A stretch of 35,058 nt of DNA. Origin: Propioniciclava sp. Lineage in GTDB: Bacteria; Actinomycetota; Actinomycetes; Propionibacteriales; Propionibacteriaceae. Under the pieces are notes generated by a model. The model saw only the letters and a program-made list of their open reading frames with translations, did no database searches and was not told the origin of the DNA. Below are positions 1-7,027 of the stretch, piece by piece. Each line of letters starts with the position of its first letter. The stretch's first letter is position 1. The DNA lies in the NCBI RefSeq assembly GCF_029977985.1, contig NZ_JARKOT010000025.1, positions 1 to 35,058 of the forward strand, given 5' to 3'. A program made the position numbers and the translations under genes.

Positions 1-168
1 CCGGGCACGACCACGTCGACGACCACGGCGCAGCCGCAGGCCCAGGAAGAGGTCACCACCACGACCACCACCGTCGAGGTGACCACCACGACCACCACGG
101 CAGCCGCCACGACCGAGGCTGCCCCGGCCGAGGCTGCCCCGGCCGAGACCACCGGCGCGGACGCCTGA
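1..168 (+). CDS. C-terminal fragment, Thr/Ala/Pro/Glu-rich tail of unknown protein
   Basis: Frame 1 is open from the window edge to TGA at 166-168, giving 55 residues. The segment is almost entirely Thr, Ala, Pro and Glu, with two runs of six Thr and an AAPAEAAPAE repeat. It has no hydrophobic anchor or sorting motif at the end. Such a tail is typical of a flexible, possibly O-glycosylated, surface linker or a disordered C-terminal extension, but the folded part lies outside the window and the protein cannot be named. A strong hairpin terminator begins 10 bp after the stop, so this gene ends a transcript. A probable glycosyltransferase follows on the same strand. Confidence 0.7.
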   Translation, partial: PGTTTSTTTAQPQAQEEVTTTTTTVEVTTTTTTAAATTEAAPAEAAPAETTGADA

Positions 169-177
169 TCCTGATCA

Positions 178-217
178 CGACGAAGCCCGCGAGGAGCAGC
201 CCTCGCGGGCTTCGTCG
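178..217 (+). terminator. Strong hairpin terminator
   Basis: Perfect 17-bp inverted repeat (178-194 and 201-217) with a 6-nt loop, 10 bp after the stop of the Thr-rich gene. No clear T-tract follows, as is common in high-GC actinobacteria. It should separate this transcript from the gene at 247. Confidence 0.85.
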
Positions 218-246
218 CATCCATCGCCCGAGAGGCCGCTGATCGC

Positions 247-1179
247 GTGCAGTTCCTGATCCCGGTGCCGGACCACGACTACTACCTGTGGCAACTCCTC
301 GTCCAGGCGGCGCACTTGCGCGAACTCGGCTACGAGGAGGACGCCCACTACCTCGTCGTCTACTTCAACGACACGCCTTCGGATCGACTGCGGAGGCTGT
401 TCGAGTCCGACGAGCTGCGGTGCTACCTGCACGCCTACCCCGACACCCGCACGGACAAGGGCTACAGCGCCTCGATGAAGCCCTGGCTGCTCAGCCGGTA
501 CTTCGACCAGTTCCCCGAGATGGGTCGCGAGGTCCACAACTATCTCGACCCCGACGTGATGTTCACCCACCCCATGGACTTCTCCCCCTACTCCGCCCAC
601 GACGGCCGCTGGTACGGGTCGAGCACGCGCAGCTACACGGGCGCCGACTACATCCGCTCCAAGGGAGAGCAGTTGTTCCTCGACCTGTGCCGGATCGCCG
701 ACGCCGACCCGGATGCGGTCCTGGCGCACGACCACAACTCGATCGGCGCCCAGTACTTCATCAAGGACACCGACGCCGCGTTCTGGGAGCACGTCGAACG
801 CACGTCCGTCGCCGCCTACCACCACATGCGAAGCACGCAGGACCAGTACCACCCCGAGGGTCACGAGTACCCGATCCAGGCGTGGTGCGCGGAGATGTAC
901 ATGACGCAGTACGCCAGGGTCGGAGCCGGCATCACCCCGATCGCCGATCCGGCGCTGGACTTCCACTGGGCCAATCACGCGGCCAGCGAGTGGGACCACA
1001 AGGCGTACTTCCACAACGCCGGGCAGACCGCCGAGGACGGCGTCCATTTCTGCAAGATCACCTGGCAGAGGTCGCCGTTCTTCAAGGACATCCGGGTGTC
1101 GCCCGAGTCGGCCTCCAGCAGGTACGTGGACCTGATCCGTCGCACCGAAGAGACGTTCCCGACGTTGGTATGGGAGTGA
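247..1179 (+). CDS. Putative glycosyltransferase, GT-A-like
   Basis: 310 residues from a GTG start. A GAGAGG ribosome-binding site lies at about 230-235 and no earlier start fits after the terminator. The N-terminus alternates a hydrophobic strand (QFLIPVPDHDYYLW) with helix, then KPWLLSRYF, then YLDPDVMFTHP, which reads as a DxD metal/nucleotide-sugar motif (Asp-Pro-Asp) after a beta strand. Later segments GAQYFIKDT, WCAEMYM and FHNAG follow the order seen in GT-A enzymes of the hydroxyproline O-arabinosyltransferase-like group. That comparison is from memory and is an inference. There is no signal peptide or membrane segment, so the protein is probably cytosolic. It stands alone between a terminator and a long inverted repeat. 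The acceptor is unknown; the Thr-rich protein encoded just upstream is a possible but unproven candidate. Family assignment is moderate; catalytic function is not shown. Confidence 0.55.
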   Translation: MQFLIPVPDHDYYLWQLLVQAAHLRELGYEEDAHYLVVYFNDTPSDRLRRLFESDELRCYLHAYPDTRTDKGYSASMKPWLLSRYFDQFPEMGREVHNYLDPDVMFTHPMDFSPYSAHDGRWYGSSTRSYTGADYIRSKGEQLFLDLCRIADADPDAVLAHDHNSIGAQYFIKDTDAAFWEHVERTSVAAYHHMRSTQDQYHPEGHEYPIQAWCAEMYMTQYARVGAGITPIADPALDFHWANHAASEWDHKAYFHNAGQTAEDGVHFCKITWQRSPFFKDIRVSPESASSRYVDLIRRTEETFPTLVWE

Positions 1180-1205
1180 CGCGAGCCCGAGGGTGGGGCG
1201 GGCGA

Positions 1206-1282
1206 TCTGATCTGACCGGGGTCGATCGAGGTTAAGCGTCTCACTCACACGATTCACCGCCATCGACCCCGGTGAGATCAGA
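1206..1282. repeat. Long imperfect inverted repeat
   Basis: Two 21-nt arms (1206-1226 and 1262-1282) are complementary at 20 positions, around a 35-nt spacer. It lies between the glycosyltransferase stop and the zinc-operon promoter. It may terminate the upstream gene, but the long loop is unusual for a terminator. Confidence 0.7.
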
Positions 1283-1293
1283 CTCATCCCCGT

Positions 1294-1323
1294 TTGAGAA
1301 CGATTCTCAATACCTGGTAGACT
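1294..1323 (+). promoter_or_regulatory. Zur box over a leaderless promoter of the zinc ABC operon
   Basis: A perfect 7-3-7 palindrome, TTGAGAACGATTCTCAA (1294-1310), matches the general shape of actinobacterial Zur (zinc-responsive Fur-family) operators. Its left half also serves as a -35 box (TTGAGA, 1294-1299). After 18 bp comes a -10 box TAGACT (1318-1323), which places the transcription start at or next to the ATG at 1330. Zur bound here would block RNA polymerase directly, so the operon should be on when zinc is scarce. Confidence 0.8.
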
Positions 1324-1329
1324 CCTCGC

Positions 1330-2313
1330 ATGCGAGTTCGAGCCCTCCTCACCGTGCCCGTGCTGGCCGCGTTGGCGGCCTGCGGCACCCCGGCCGCGGC
1401 GCCGGCGTCCGGACAGAGCGATCCCGTCGCCATCGCGACGACGACCCAGCTGGGCTCGATCCTCGGCGACATCACCGACTGCGCCGGCACCAGTTCAGCC
1501 ACGCTCATGGGTCCCGGCGACGACCCGCACGAGTTCTCGGTCTCCTCGGCCCAGGTGGCGCAACTCGTCCGGACGAAGCTGGTCGTCGCGAGCGGCCTCG
1601 GCCTCGAACAGGGCCTGGAGTCCGCACTCGGAAACGCGGCCGCCGACGGTGCCACGATCTACGAGGTCGCTCCCGACCTCGACCCACTCGCCTACGCCGA
1701 CATCGAAGCCGCCCAGGCGGCCCAGCACGCCGGCCACACGCACGCGACGGGGTCCGAGGAGCACTCCGACGAGCACGACCACGGCACCTACGATCCGCAC
1801 GTCCACATGGACGTCGGCCGCATGGCCACGGCCGCCGAGAAGATCGGCGCACGGCTGGCGGCCGAGACCGGCGACGACCGCTACACCAGCTGCGGCGCCG
1901 AGGTCGCCGGCGAACTGCGCGCCACGGACGCCGAAGTGCGCCAGATCCTCAGCGCCATCCCCACCGAGAAGCGCATCCTCATCACCGACCACGAGGCCTA
2001 CAACTACTTCGCTGACGCCTACGGGTTCGAGATCGCCGGCGTCGTCATCCCGGGCGGCAGCACCGACGCCCAGCCGAACTCGGCCGACCTGGCCGGGCTG
2101 GTCGAAGTCATCCGGGAGGACGGGGTCAGCGTCGTCTTCAGCAACAACACGGTCAACCCGCGCCTTGTGGACGCCCTCGCAGCCGAGGCGGGCACCGACG
2201 TGCAGGTGGTCCAGTTGTACGAAGGCTCGGTCGGCGAACCCGGCACGGACGCCGCCACCTACGCCGGCATGATGCTTGCGGACGCCCGCCTCGTGGCGGA
2301 CGCCCTCGCGTAA
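1330..2313 (+). CDS. Zinc ABC transporter substrate-binding lipoprotein (ZnuA/AztC-like)
   Basis: 327 residues. The signal peptide ends in a lipobox LAAC (15-18), so the mature protein is probably anchored to the outer face of the membrane. It is a cluster A-I metal-binding protein. Likely ligands are His67 (in DPHEF), His157 (in DPHVH) and His221 (in TDHEAY). A His/Asp/Glu-rich loop (about 133-159, eight His) sits before the second ligand, as in zinc rather than manganese binders. The C-terminal LYEGSVGEPGTD region is where the acidic fourth ligand normally lies. ATG 1330 is chosen because the promoter places the mRNA start there and there is no ribosome-binding site. It is the first gene of the zinc-import operon, followed 11 bp later by the permease. 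Zinc specificity is inferred from the His loop and the Zur box. Confidence 0.9.
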   Translation: MRVRALLTVPVLAALAACGTPAAAPASGQSDPVAIATTTQLGSILGDITDCAGTSSATLMGPGDDPHEFSVSSAQVAQLVRTKLVVASGLGLEQGLESALGNAAADGATIYEVAPDLDPLAYADIEAAQAAQHAGHTHATGSEEHSDEHDHGTYDPHVHMDVGRMATAAEKIGARLAAETGDDRYTSCGAEVAGELRATDAEVRQILSAIPTEKRILITDHEAYNYFADAYGFEIAGVVIPGGSTDAQPNSADLAGLVEVIREDGVSVVFSNNTVNPRLVDALAAEAGTDVQVVQLYEGSVGEPGTDAATYAGMMLADARLVADALA

Positions 2314-2324
2314 CCTTCACGCTC

Positions 2325-3179
2325 GTGGACTGGTGGATCGAACCGTTCCTGCTGGGCTTCCAGCAGCGTGCACTGGTGGGCGGGCTCATCGCCGCCGTCA
2401 TGTGCTCGGTCGTCGGCGTGTGGCTGGTGCTGCGCGGGATGAGTTTCTTCGGGGACGCCTTCGTGCACGGCGTCCTGCCGGGCATCGCCGCGGCCGTCAT
2501 CTTCGGGTTCAACCCGTACCTCGGCGCCGCCGTGGCGGCGCTGCTCATGGTGGGCGGCATCGAGCTCATCCACCGCCAGACCGCCCTCAAGGAGGACACC
2601 GCCATCGGTTTGCTGTTCGTCGGCATGATGGCGCTGGGCGTCGCCATCATCAGCTCGTCGAACGCCTACACAGGGAGCCTCACGGCCATCCTCTTCGGGG
2701 ACATCTTCGGCGTCTCCGAAGCGACGATCACCACGATGGCTGTCCTCGGCTCCGTCGTGGTGGTGGCGGCGATCGTGCTGTTCCGTCCGCTCCTCGCCCT
2801 CAGCTTCTCCCCCGCCAAGGCGCAGGCGCTCGGCATGGCTCCCCGGTTCACCCACGCCGCCCTGCTCGTCCTCATCGCCACCGCCGTCATCGCCAGTTTC
2901 CAGGCCGTCGGCACGCTGCTGGTCTTCGGCCTGCTCGTGGGGCCGCCGGCGTCCGCCGCGCTCGTGAGCCGGACCGTGCCGCGCATGTTCGCGTGGTCGG
3001 TGGGGTTCGGCGCACTCTCGGTCTGGCTCGGGCTGCTGCTGTCCTATCGCCTGGGCACCGCCGGCGCCGCGACGACCGCCCTGGTCGCCGTCGCCCTGTT
3101 CTTCGCCCTCCTCGCCGGCACCCGCGCGGTGGCCCGCCTGCGGCGTCCGCGGGCCCTCGCCGAGGGGGTCGCCGCGTGA
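2325..3179 (+). CDS. Zinc ABC transporter permease (ZnuB/AztB-like)
   Basis: 284 residues, GTG start at 2325, 11 bp after the lipoprotein stop. It is an ABC-3 family integral membrane permease with about eight hydrophobic segments. It shows the family hallmarks WLVLRGMSFFGDAFVHGVLPG near residue 30-50 (the G-D-A-x-x-H-x-V-L motif) and VGTLLVFGLLVGPPASA near 210. It forms the membrane channel through which metal released by the lipoprotein passes, driven by the ATPase encoded next. Its last codons overlap the ATPase start (GTGA, 3176-3179), so the two are translationally coupled. A TAACCT sequence overlapping the previous stop (2311-2316) has the spacing of an internal -10 box, but within an operon this is weak evidence. 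Confidence 0.9.
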   Translation: MDWWIEPFLLGFQQRALVGGLIAAVMCSVVGVWLVLRGMSFFGDAFVHGVLPGIAAAVIFGFNPYLGAAVAALLMVGGIELIHRQTALKEDTAIGLLFVGMMALGVAIISSSNAYTGSLTAILFGDIFGVSEATITTMAVLGSVVVVAAIVLFRPLLALSFSPAKAQALGMAPRFTHAALLVLIATAVIASFQAVGTLLVFGLLVGPPASAALVSRTVPRMFAWSVGFGALSVWLGLLLSYRLGTAGAATTALVAVALFFALLAGTRAVARLRRPRALAEGVAA

Positions 3180-3991
3180 CGGGTTTACTCGCCGAGGCGT
3201 CCGGCCTGAGCCTGGGGTACGGCAACCAGGTGGCCGTCACGGCATCCAGCTTCACCATTCCGCACCGGGCGGTGACGGCCATCATCGGGCCCAACGGGTC
3301 GGGCAAGTCGACCGTGCTCAGCGCCCTCGCCGGCGTGCTCGAGCCCCTCGCGGGGACACTGAGCGTGCTCGGCGTCTCGCCACGCGTGCGCCCACCTCGG
3401 GTGAGCTACGTGATGCAGTCACAGGCGTTCCCGGCCGGCACCCCCATCACGGTGCGGGAGGCCGTCGGCATGGGGCTCTACCCCAGGCTCGGCTGGTTCG
3501 GACGCCCCTCCGCCGATGATCGCGCCCGCGTTGCCCGTGCCATGGACCGGCTGGGCGTCACCGAACTGGCCGGGCGCCACCTCGACGAACTCTCCGGCGG
3601 GCAACGGCAGCGGGTGTACGTGGCGCAGGGCATCACCCAGGCCCATGAAGCCCTGCTCCTGGACGAGCCCCTGACCGGGCTCGACATCACCTCGGCCAGG
3701 GTGATCGACGAGATCATCCACTCCGAACGCGAACGCGGGCACGCGGTCGTCCTCACCACCCACGATCTCGACGAGGCGCGCGCCGCCGACTGGGTCGTGC
3801 TCATGAACGGACGATGCGTCGCCTCCGGGCCGCCCGCGTCGGTGCTGACCACCGCCAATCTCACGGACGCCTACGGTCTCGGCTCCCTGCACGACCATGC
3901 CGCGTCCGCCGACGTGGTGGACGATCCGCATGCTGCTCACGATGCGGGCCCCCACGCCCACGACCATTCCCGCTACCAGCACCCGCACTGA
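3176..3991 (+). CDS. Zinc ABC transporter ATPase with His-rich C-terminal tail (ZnuC/AztA-like)
   Basis: 271 residues from GTG 3176, which overlaps the permease stop by 4 bp. The reading frame is open far upstream inside the permease gene, but homology to ABC ATPases begins here. Walker A is GPNGSGKS (38-45), the signature LSGGQRQR lies at 139-146, Walker B is ALLLDEP (159-165) and the switch His is in TTHD (194-197). It hydrolyses ATP at the cytoplasmic face to drive zinc import. Residues 239-271 are a low-complexity tail with nine His among Asp and Ala. Such a tail could bind zinc in the cytosol and tune transport, but this is inference. The gene ends the operon. The next 110 bp hold a weak hairpin (ACGAC/GTCGT near 4020-4035) and the promoter of the following gene. 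Confidence 0.9.
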   Translation: MTGLLAEASGLSLGYGNQVAVTASSFTIPHRAVTAIIGPNGSGKSTVLSALAGVLEPLAGTLSVLGVSPRVRPPRVSYVMQSQAFPAGTPITVREAVGMGLYPRLGWFGRPSADDRARVARAMDRLGVTELAGRHLDELSGGQRQRVYVAQGITQAHEALLLDEPLTGLDITSARVIDEIIHSERERGHAVVLTTHDLDEARAADWVVLMNGRCVASGPPASVLTTANLTDAYGLGSLHDHAASADVVDDPHAAHDAGPHAHDHSRYQHPH

Positions 3992-4064
3992 CCCACCGTG
4001 GGCCGGAGCGCCCCTCTACGACGACCTGTCGTGGACGCCGGGGGATTCTGTCCGAGCCCAGGTC

Positions 4065-4070
4065 TAGGGT
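4065..4070 (+). promoter_or_regulatory. -10 box for the CtaA-like gene
   Basis: TAGGGT, the same -10 type as at many genes in this window, but here 31 nt before the start codon. The mRNA therefore has a short leader carrying the AGGAAAGG ribosome-binding site at 4086-4093. Confidence 0.5.
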
Positions 4071-4101
4071 GACGGGGAGCCCAGCAGGAAAGGTCGCAAC
4101 G

Positions 4102-5049
4102 ATGGAGTCGTCCGCACCCCGCACCACACTCACCGTGTTCCGCATCGCCGCCGCCTGCACCATCGCAGCCGTCGCGCTCGGCTCGGTGGTGTGCGCCACC
4201 GAGTCGGGCTTCGAGTGCGGCAACTGGCCCGGCTGCCAGACCGGCGCTCTCCTGCCCGACAACGGGCTGAGTGCGGCGCTCTACCGCAATCCGTGGATCG
4301 AGATGATCCACCGCACGTCGGCGATCCTCGCCGGGCCGTTCGCGCTGGCGTCCGCCGTGCTCTCCCTGCGGCTGCGCAACGTGCCGTCGGCTGTGAAGAT
4401 CCTGCCGTGGATCACGGTCCTCGGCGCCATCGTCGCCGGCTACGTGGGCCGCGGAATCGTCTTGGGCGTCACCTTCCCTGCCTGGGTGTCTGCGGCCGAC
4501 CTCGGCTCGGCGGTCGTCGCCATGGCCGCGATCGTGACCGCGACCGTGCTGCTCGAGCGGCCGCGGCGACCAGCGGCGTCCGGCCGGGTCGCGGGGTGGT
4601 CGTGGCTCGGCTTCGGCTCGGCGCTCGCGATGCACCTGACCAGCCTCTACGCCGCCGGTGCCGGCTCGTACACGCGCTGCATGAGCTGGCCGGTCGCGAC
4701 GATCCTGCAGGCGGACACGGGCACTCCCGTCGGGCTGCACGCGGTCCGGTTCGGTCTGGCGGCGGTGGCCGGCGCCGCGGTGGTGGTCGCCGTCCTCACG
4801 GCCAGGCGCCACCCCGAGCTGCGTCCGACCGCAACGGCCGTCGGGGTCGCGTTCGCCCTGGTGCTGGCGTTCATCGGTGCGATTCGGATCAGCGGCGACA
4901 CCGACCTCGGCCTCTGGTTCTCGCTGGCCAGCGTCGGGCTGCTCGTCGGGCTGGTGCTGCTCGGCGCCCGGGCGGCCTCCGCGGTCGGTCCCGTGGGCGG
5001 AGCCGGTTCCCGGCCACGGGCTGACGTCGCGGGAGTCGCAACTCCCTAG
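4102..5049 (+). CDS. CtaA/COX15-like heme A synthase family membrane protein, divergent
   Basis: 315 residues, ATG with AGGAAAGG 8 nt upstream. About eight hydrophobic helices form two similar four-helix halves. The first half has a Cys pair C39-x5-C45 in the first loop and E67-x-x-H70-R71, the pattern of the conserved Cys pair and Glu/His heme-ligand site of CtaA-type heme A synthases, which oxidise heme O to heme A for cytochrome oxidase. The second half is less canonical: it has RCMSWP and GLHAVRF where CtaA proteins carry further heme-ligand His residues. Catalytic capacity is therefore uncertain and a related heme-binding membrane protein is possible. No ctaB or cytochrome oxidase genes are nearby. 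Its TAG stop (5047-5049) lies inside the -10 box of the next gene. Confidence 0.65.
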   Translation: MESSAPRTTLTVFRIAAACTIAAVALGSVVCATESGFECGNWPGCQTGALLPDNGLSAALYRNPWIEMIHRTSAILAGPFALASAVLSLRLRNVPSAVKILPWITVLGAIVAGYVGRGIVLGVTFPAWVSAADLGSAVVAMAAIVTATVLLERPRRPAASGRVAGWSWLGFGSALAMHLTSLYAAGAGSYTRCMSWPVATILQADTGTPVGLHAVRFGLAAVAGAAVVVAVLTARRHPELRPTATAVGVAFALVLAFIGAIRISGDTDLGLWFSLASVGLLVGLVLLGARAASAVGPVGGAGSRPRADVAGVATP

Positions 5050-5052
5050 GCT
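5047..5052 (+). promoter_or_regulatory. -10 box for the two-component operon, overlapping a stop codon
   Basis: TAGGCT, 6 nt before GTG 5059, predicts a leaderless mRNA for the kinase. Its first three bases are the stop codon of the CtaA-like gene. Confidence 0.65.
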
Positions 5053-5058
5053 GGCCCC

Positions 5059-6267
5059 GTGACGAGTTTCGACCCCGTGCGCTGGTGGACCACCCAGCGT
5101 CTCGCGGCCGACATCGTCCTCGCCGGGCTGCTCGCCATCTTCGTCGTGCCCGCCACCATGATCGCGATCGGCTCCGCCGGTTGGGGGCTGCTCGGTGGGC
5201 TGCTCTACTGCGCGCCGCTCGCGCTGCGACGCACGCGTCCGGACGCCGCCGCCCTTCTCCTCGTCGTGCCCCACGTGGCGCAACTCGCGCTGCTGGACAC
5301 GCCGCTGCCCGGGAACATCGCCGTGCCCGTCATGGTTTTCTCGTTGGCCTCCTGGGCCCAACCCCGCACCCGGCCGTGGTGGCTGGGGGTCTCGCTGGCC
5401 TCAGCGGCGGCCGCCGCCCTGGACTGGAGCCAGCCACAGGGCAACCGATACGAGGTGGGGGCCCTCGCGTTCTTCCTCCTCGCGTCGATCGTGGCCGCCT
5501 GCTGGTCGCTCGGGGCGCTCGCGCGGAGCGCCCGGGCCTCCCGGGAGACAGCGCGCGAGCGCAGCGTCGCGATCGAACAGCAGCGAGAACAGCAGACGAT
5601 GCTGGCGGCGTCCGAGGAACGTCAACAGATCGGCCGCGAGATGCACGACGTGGTCGCGCACTCGCTCGCCGTCATCGTGGTGCAGGCCGACGGAGGCGCC
5701 TACGCGGCGTCCATGGAGGGCGACCCCACCGTGCGGCTCGCCACCGCCGAGCGGGCCCTGCGCACGATCCGCGACACGGCCCACGAGGCCCTCGCCGAAA
5801 CGCGCCGGCTCGTCGGCGTCCTGCGCAGCGATGCGGGTGACGCGGGCGACGAGCGCACCCCGGCCGCCGGGTTGGGCGACGTGTTCGACCTCGTCACGGG
5901 CTTGTCCGACGCAGGGCGCTACGTGCAGATGCAGGTGACGGGCGATCCACGGCTGCGGGGCCTGCTCGGCCCGGGGATCGAACTGGCCGCCTACCGCATC
6001 ATTCAAGAGGCGCTGACCAACACGGTCAAGCACGCCGGACCCGAGGCGCGGACGCTCGTCACCATCGACCACGCGCCCGACTGGCTGACCGTCGGTGTCC
6101 GCGACGACGGACAGGGCGTCACCACCACCGACGGCCTGGGCCACGGGCTCATCGGCATGCGCGAGCGCGTCGCCGCGTTCGGCGGGACGCTCAGCACCGG
6201 CAACCTTCCCCACGGCGGGTTCGCTGTCGTGGCCAGATTCCCGACCAACCCACGGAGGAACCCATGA
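5059..6267 (+). CDS. Sensor histidine kinase, NarL-system type (HisKA_3)
   Basis: 402 residues, leaderless GTG start. Residues 1-155 contain about four to five hydrophobic segments with short loops, so the sensor is probably the membrane itself or a small ligand, as in DesK/LiaS-like kinases. A coiled-coil linker (about 155-185) leads to the HisKA_3 dimerisation box EERQQIGREMHDVVAHS, whose His196 is the expected phosphorylation site. The HATPase domain follows, with IIQEALTNTVKHA (N box), RDDGQG (G1) and GLGHGLIGMRER (G2). It phosphorylates the response regulator encoded immediately downstream. The genes overlap by 4 bp (ATGA, 6264-6267). The signal and targets cannot be read from sequence. 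Confidence 0.92.
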   Translation: MTSFDPVRWWTTQRLAADIVLAGLLAIFVVPATMIAIGSAGWGLLGGLLYCAPLALRRTRPDAAALLLVVPHVAQLALLDTPLPGNIAVPVMVFSLASWAQPRTRPWWLGVSLASAAAAALDWSQPQGNRYEVGALAFFLLASIVAACWSLGALARSARASRETARERSVAIEQQREQQTMLAASEERQQIGREMHDVVAHSLAVIVVQADGGAYAASMEGDPTVRLATAERALRTIRDTAHEALAETRRLVGVLRSDAGDAGDERTPAAGLGDVFDLVTGLSDAGRYVQMQVTGDPRLRGLLGPGIELAAYRIIQEALTNTVKHAGPEARTLVTIDHAPDWLTVGVRDDGQGVTTTDGLGHGLIGMRERVAAFGGTLSTGNLPHGGFAVVARFPTNPRRNP

Positions 6268-6944
6268 ACGAACCGATCCGCCTCGTGCTCGCCGACGACC
6301 AGGAGCTCGTGCGGCTGGGCTTCCGGATGGTTCTCGACGCGCAGGAGGACATGACCGTCGTCGCCGAGGTCGGCAACGGGCGGGACGCCGTCGCCCGCGC
6401 CCTGTCGCCCGGCGGCTGCGACGTGGTGCTCATGGACATCCGCATGCCGATCATGGACGGTGTCGAGGCCACCCGGCGCATCGTCGACGCCGGCGTGGAC
6501 ACGAAGGTGCTGGTCTTGACCACCTTCGACCTCGACGAGTACGTGTACGCCGCGCTGCAGGCAGGGGCGTCGGGGTTCTTGCTGAAGGACGCCGGACCGG
6601 CCGAACTGCTCGCCGGCATCCGGGCGGTACACGGCGGGGAAGCCGTCGTGGCGCCCACCGCGACGCGGCGCCTGCTGGAGCGGTTCGTGCCGACGCTGCC
6701 CGTCGCCGGCGAGGCGGCCAGCCGGGCGCAGGACCGGCTCAGCATTCTGACCGAGCGAGAGACCGAGGTGCTCACCGCGATCGCGCAGGGCAAGACGAAC
6801 ACCGAGATCGCCAAGGAGCTGTGGCTGGCCGAGGCCACGGTGAAGACCCACGTGGGTCACCTGTTGGCGAAGCTCAACGCCCGCGACCGCGTCCAGTTGG
6901 TCGTCCTCGCCTACGACGCGGGTCTCGTCCGCCCGAACCCCTGA
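6264..6944 (+). CDS. Response regulator, NarL/LuxR family
   Basis: 226 residues, ATG overlapping the kinase stop, with GGAGGA just upstream. The receiver domain (about 5-125) has acidic-pocket residues Asp11 and Asp12, the phospho-acceptor Asp58 in VVLMDIRMP, and the switch Thr and Lys in VLTTF and LLKDAG. A LuxR-type helix-turn-helix follows (about 158-215): LTERETEVLTAIAQGKTNTEIA, then the recognition helix EATVKTHVGHLLAKL. It is a DNA-binding transcription regulator acting after phosphorylation by the adjacent kinase. Target promoters are unknown. Confidence 0.94.
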   Translation: MNEPIRLVLADDQELVRLGFRMVLDAQEDMTVVAEVGNGRDAVARALSPGGCDVVLMDIRMPIMDGVEATRRIVDAGVDTKVLVLTTFDLDEYVYAALQAGASGFLLKDAGPAELLAGIRAVHGGEAVVAPTATRRLLERFVPTLPVAGEAASRAQDRLSILTERETEVLTAIAQGKTNTEIAKELWLAEATVKTHVGHLLAKLNARDRVQLVVLAYDAGLVRPNP

Positions 6945-7015
6945 CCGCCGGTACTCGACGCGGCAACCCTGACCGCCGGTCCCCGACGCACCGACCCGGG
7001 GCTCTCGGCGTCCGG

Positions 7016-7021
7016 CAGAAT
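7016..7021 (+). promoter_or_regulatory. -10 box for the RNase H fusion gene
   Basis: CAGAAT, 6 nt before GTG 7028, gives the same leaderless geometry as the TAGGGT promoters. Just upstream, two 21-nt near-identical direct repeats (6941-6961 and 6969-6989, two mismatches, 28-bp period) span the response-regulator stop. Their role is unknown. Confidence 0.45.
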
Positions 7022-7027
7022 GGGCCG

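Noticed and set aside
2276-3175. 571-residue version of the zinc ATPase starting inside the permease gene
   Set aside because: The extra 300 residues are the permease read in another frame; ATPase homology starts at GTG 3176.
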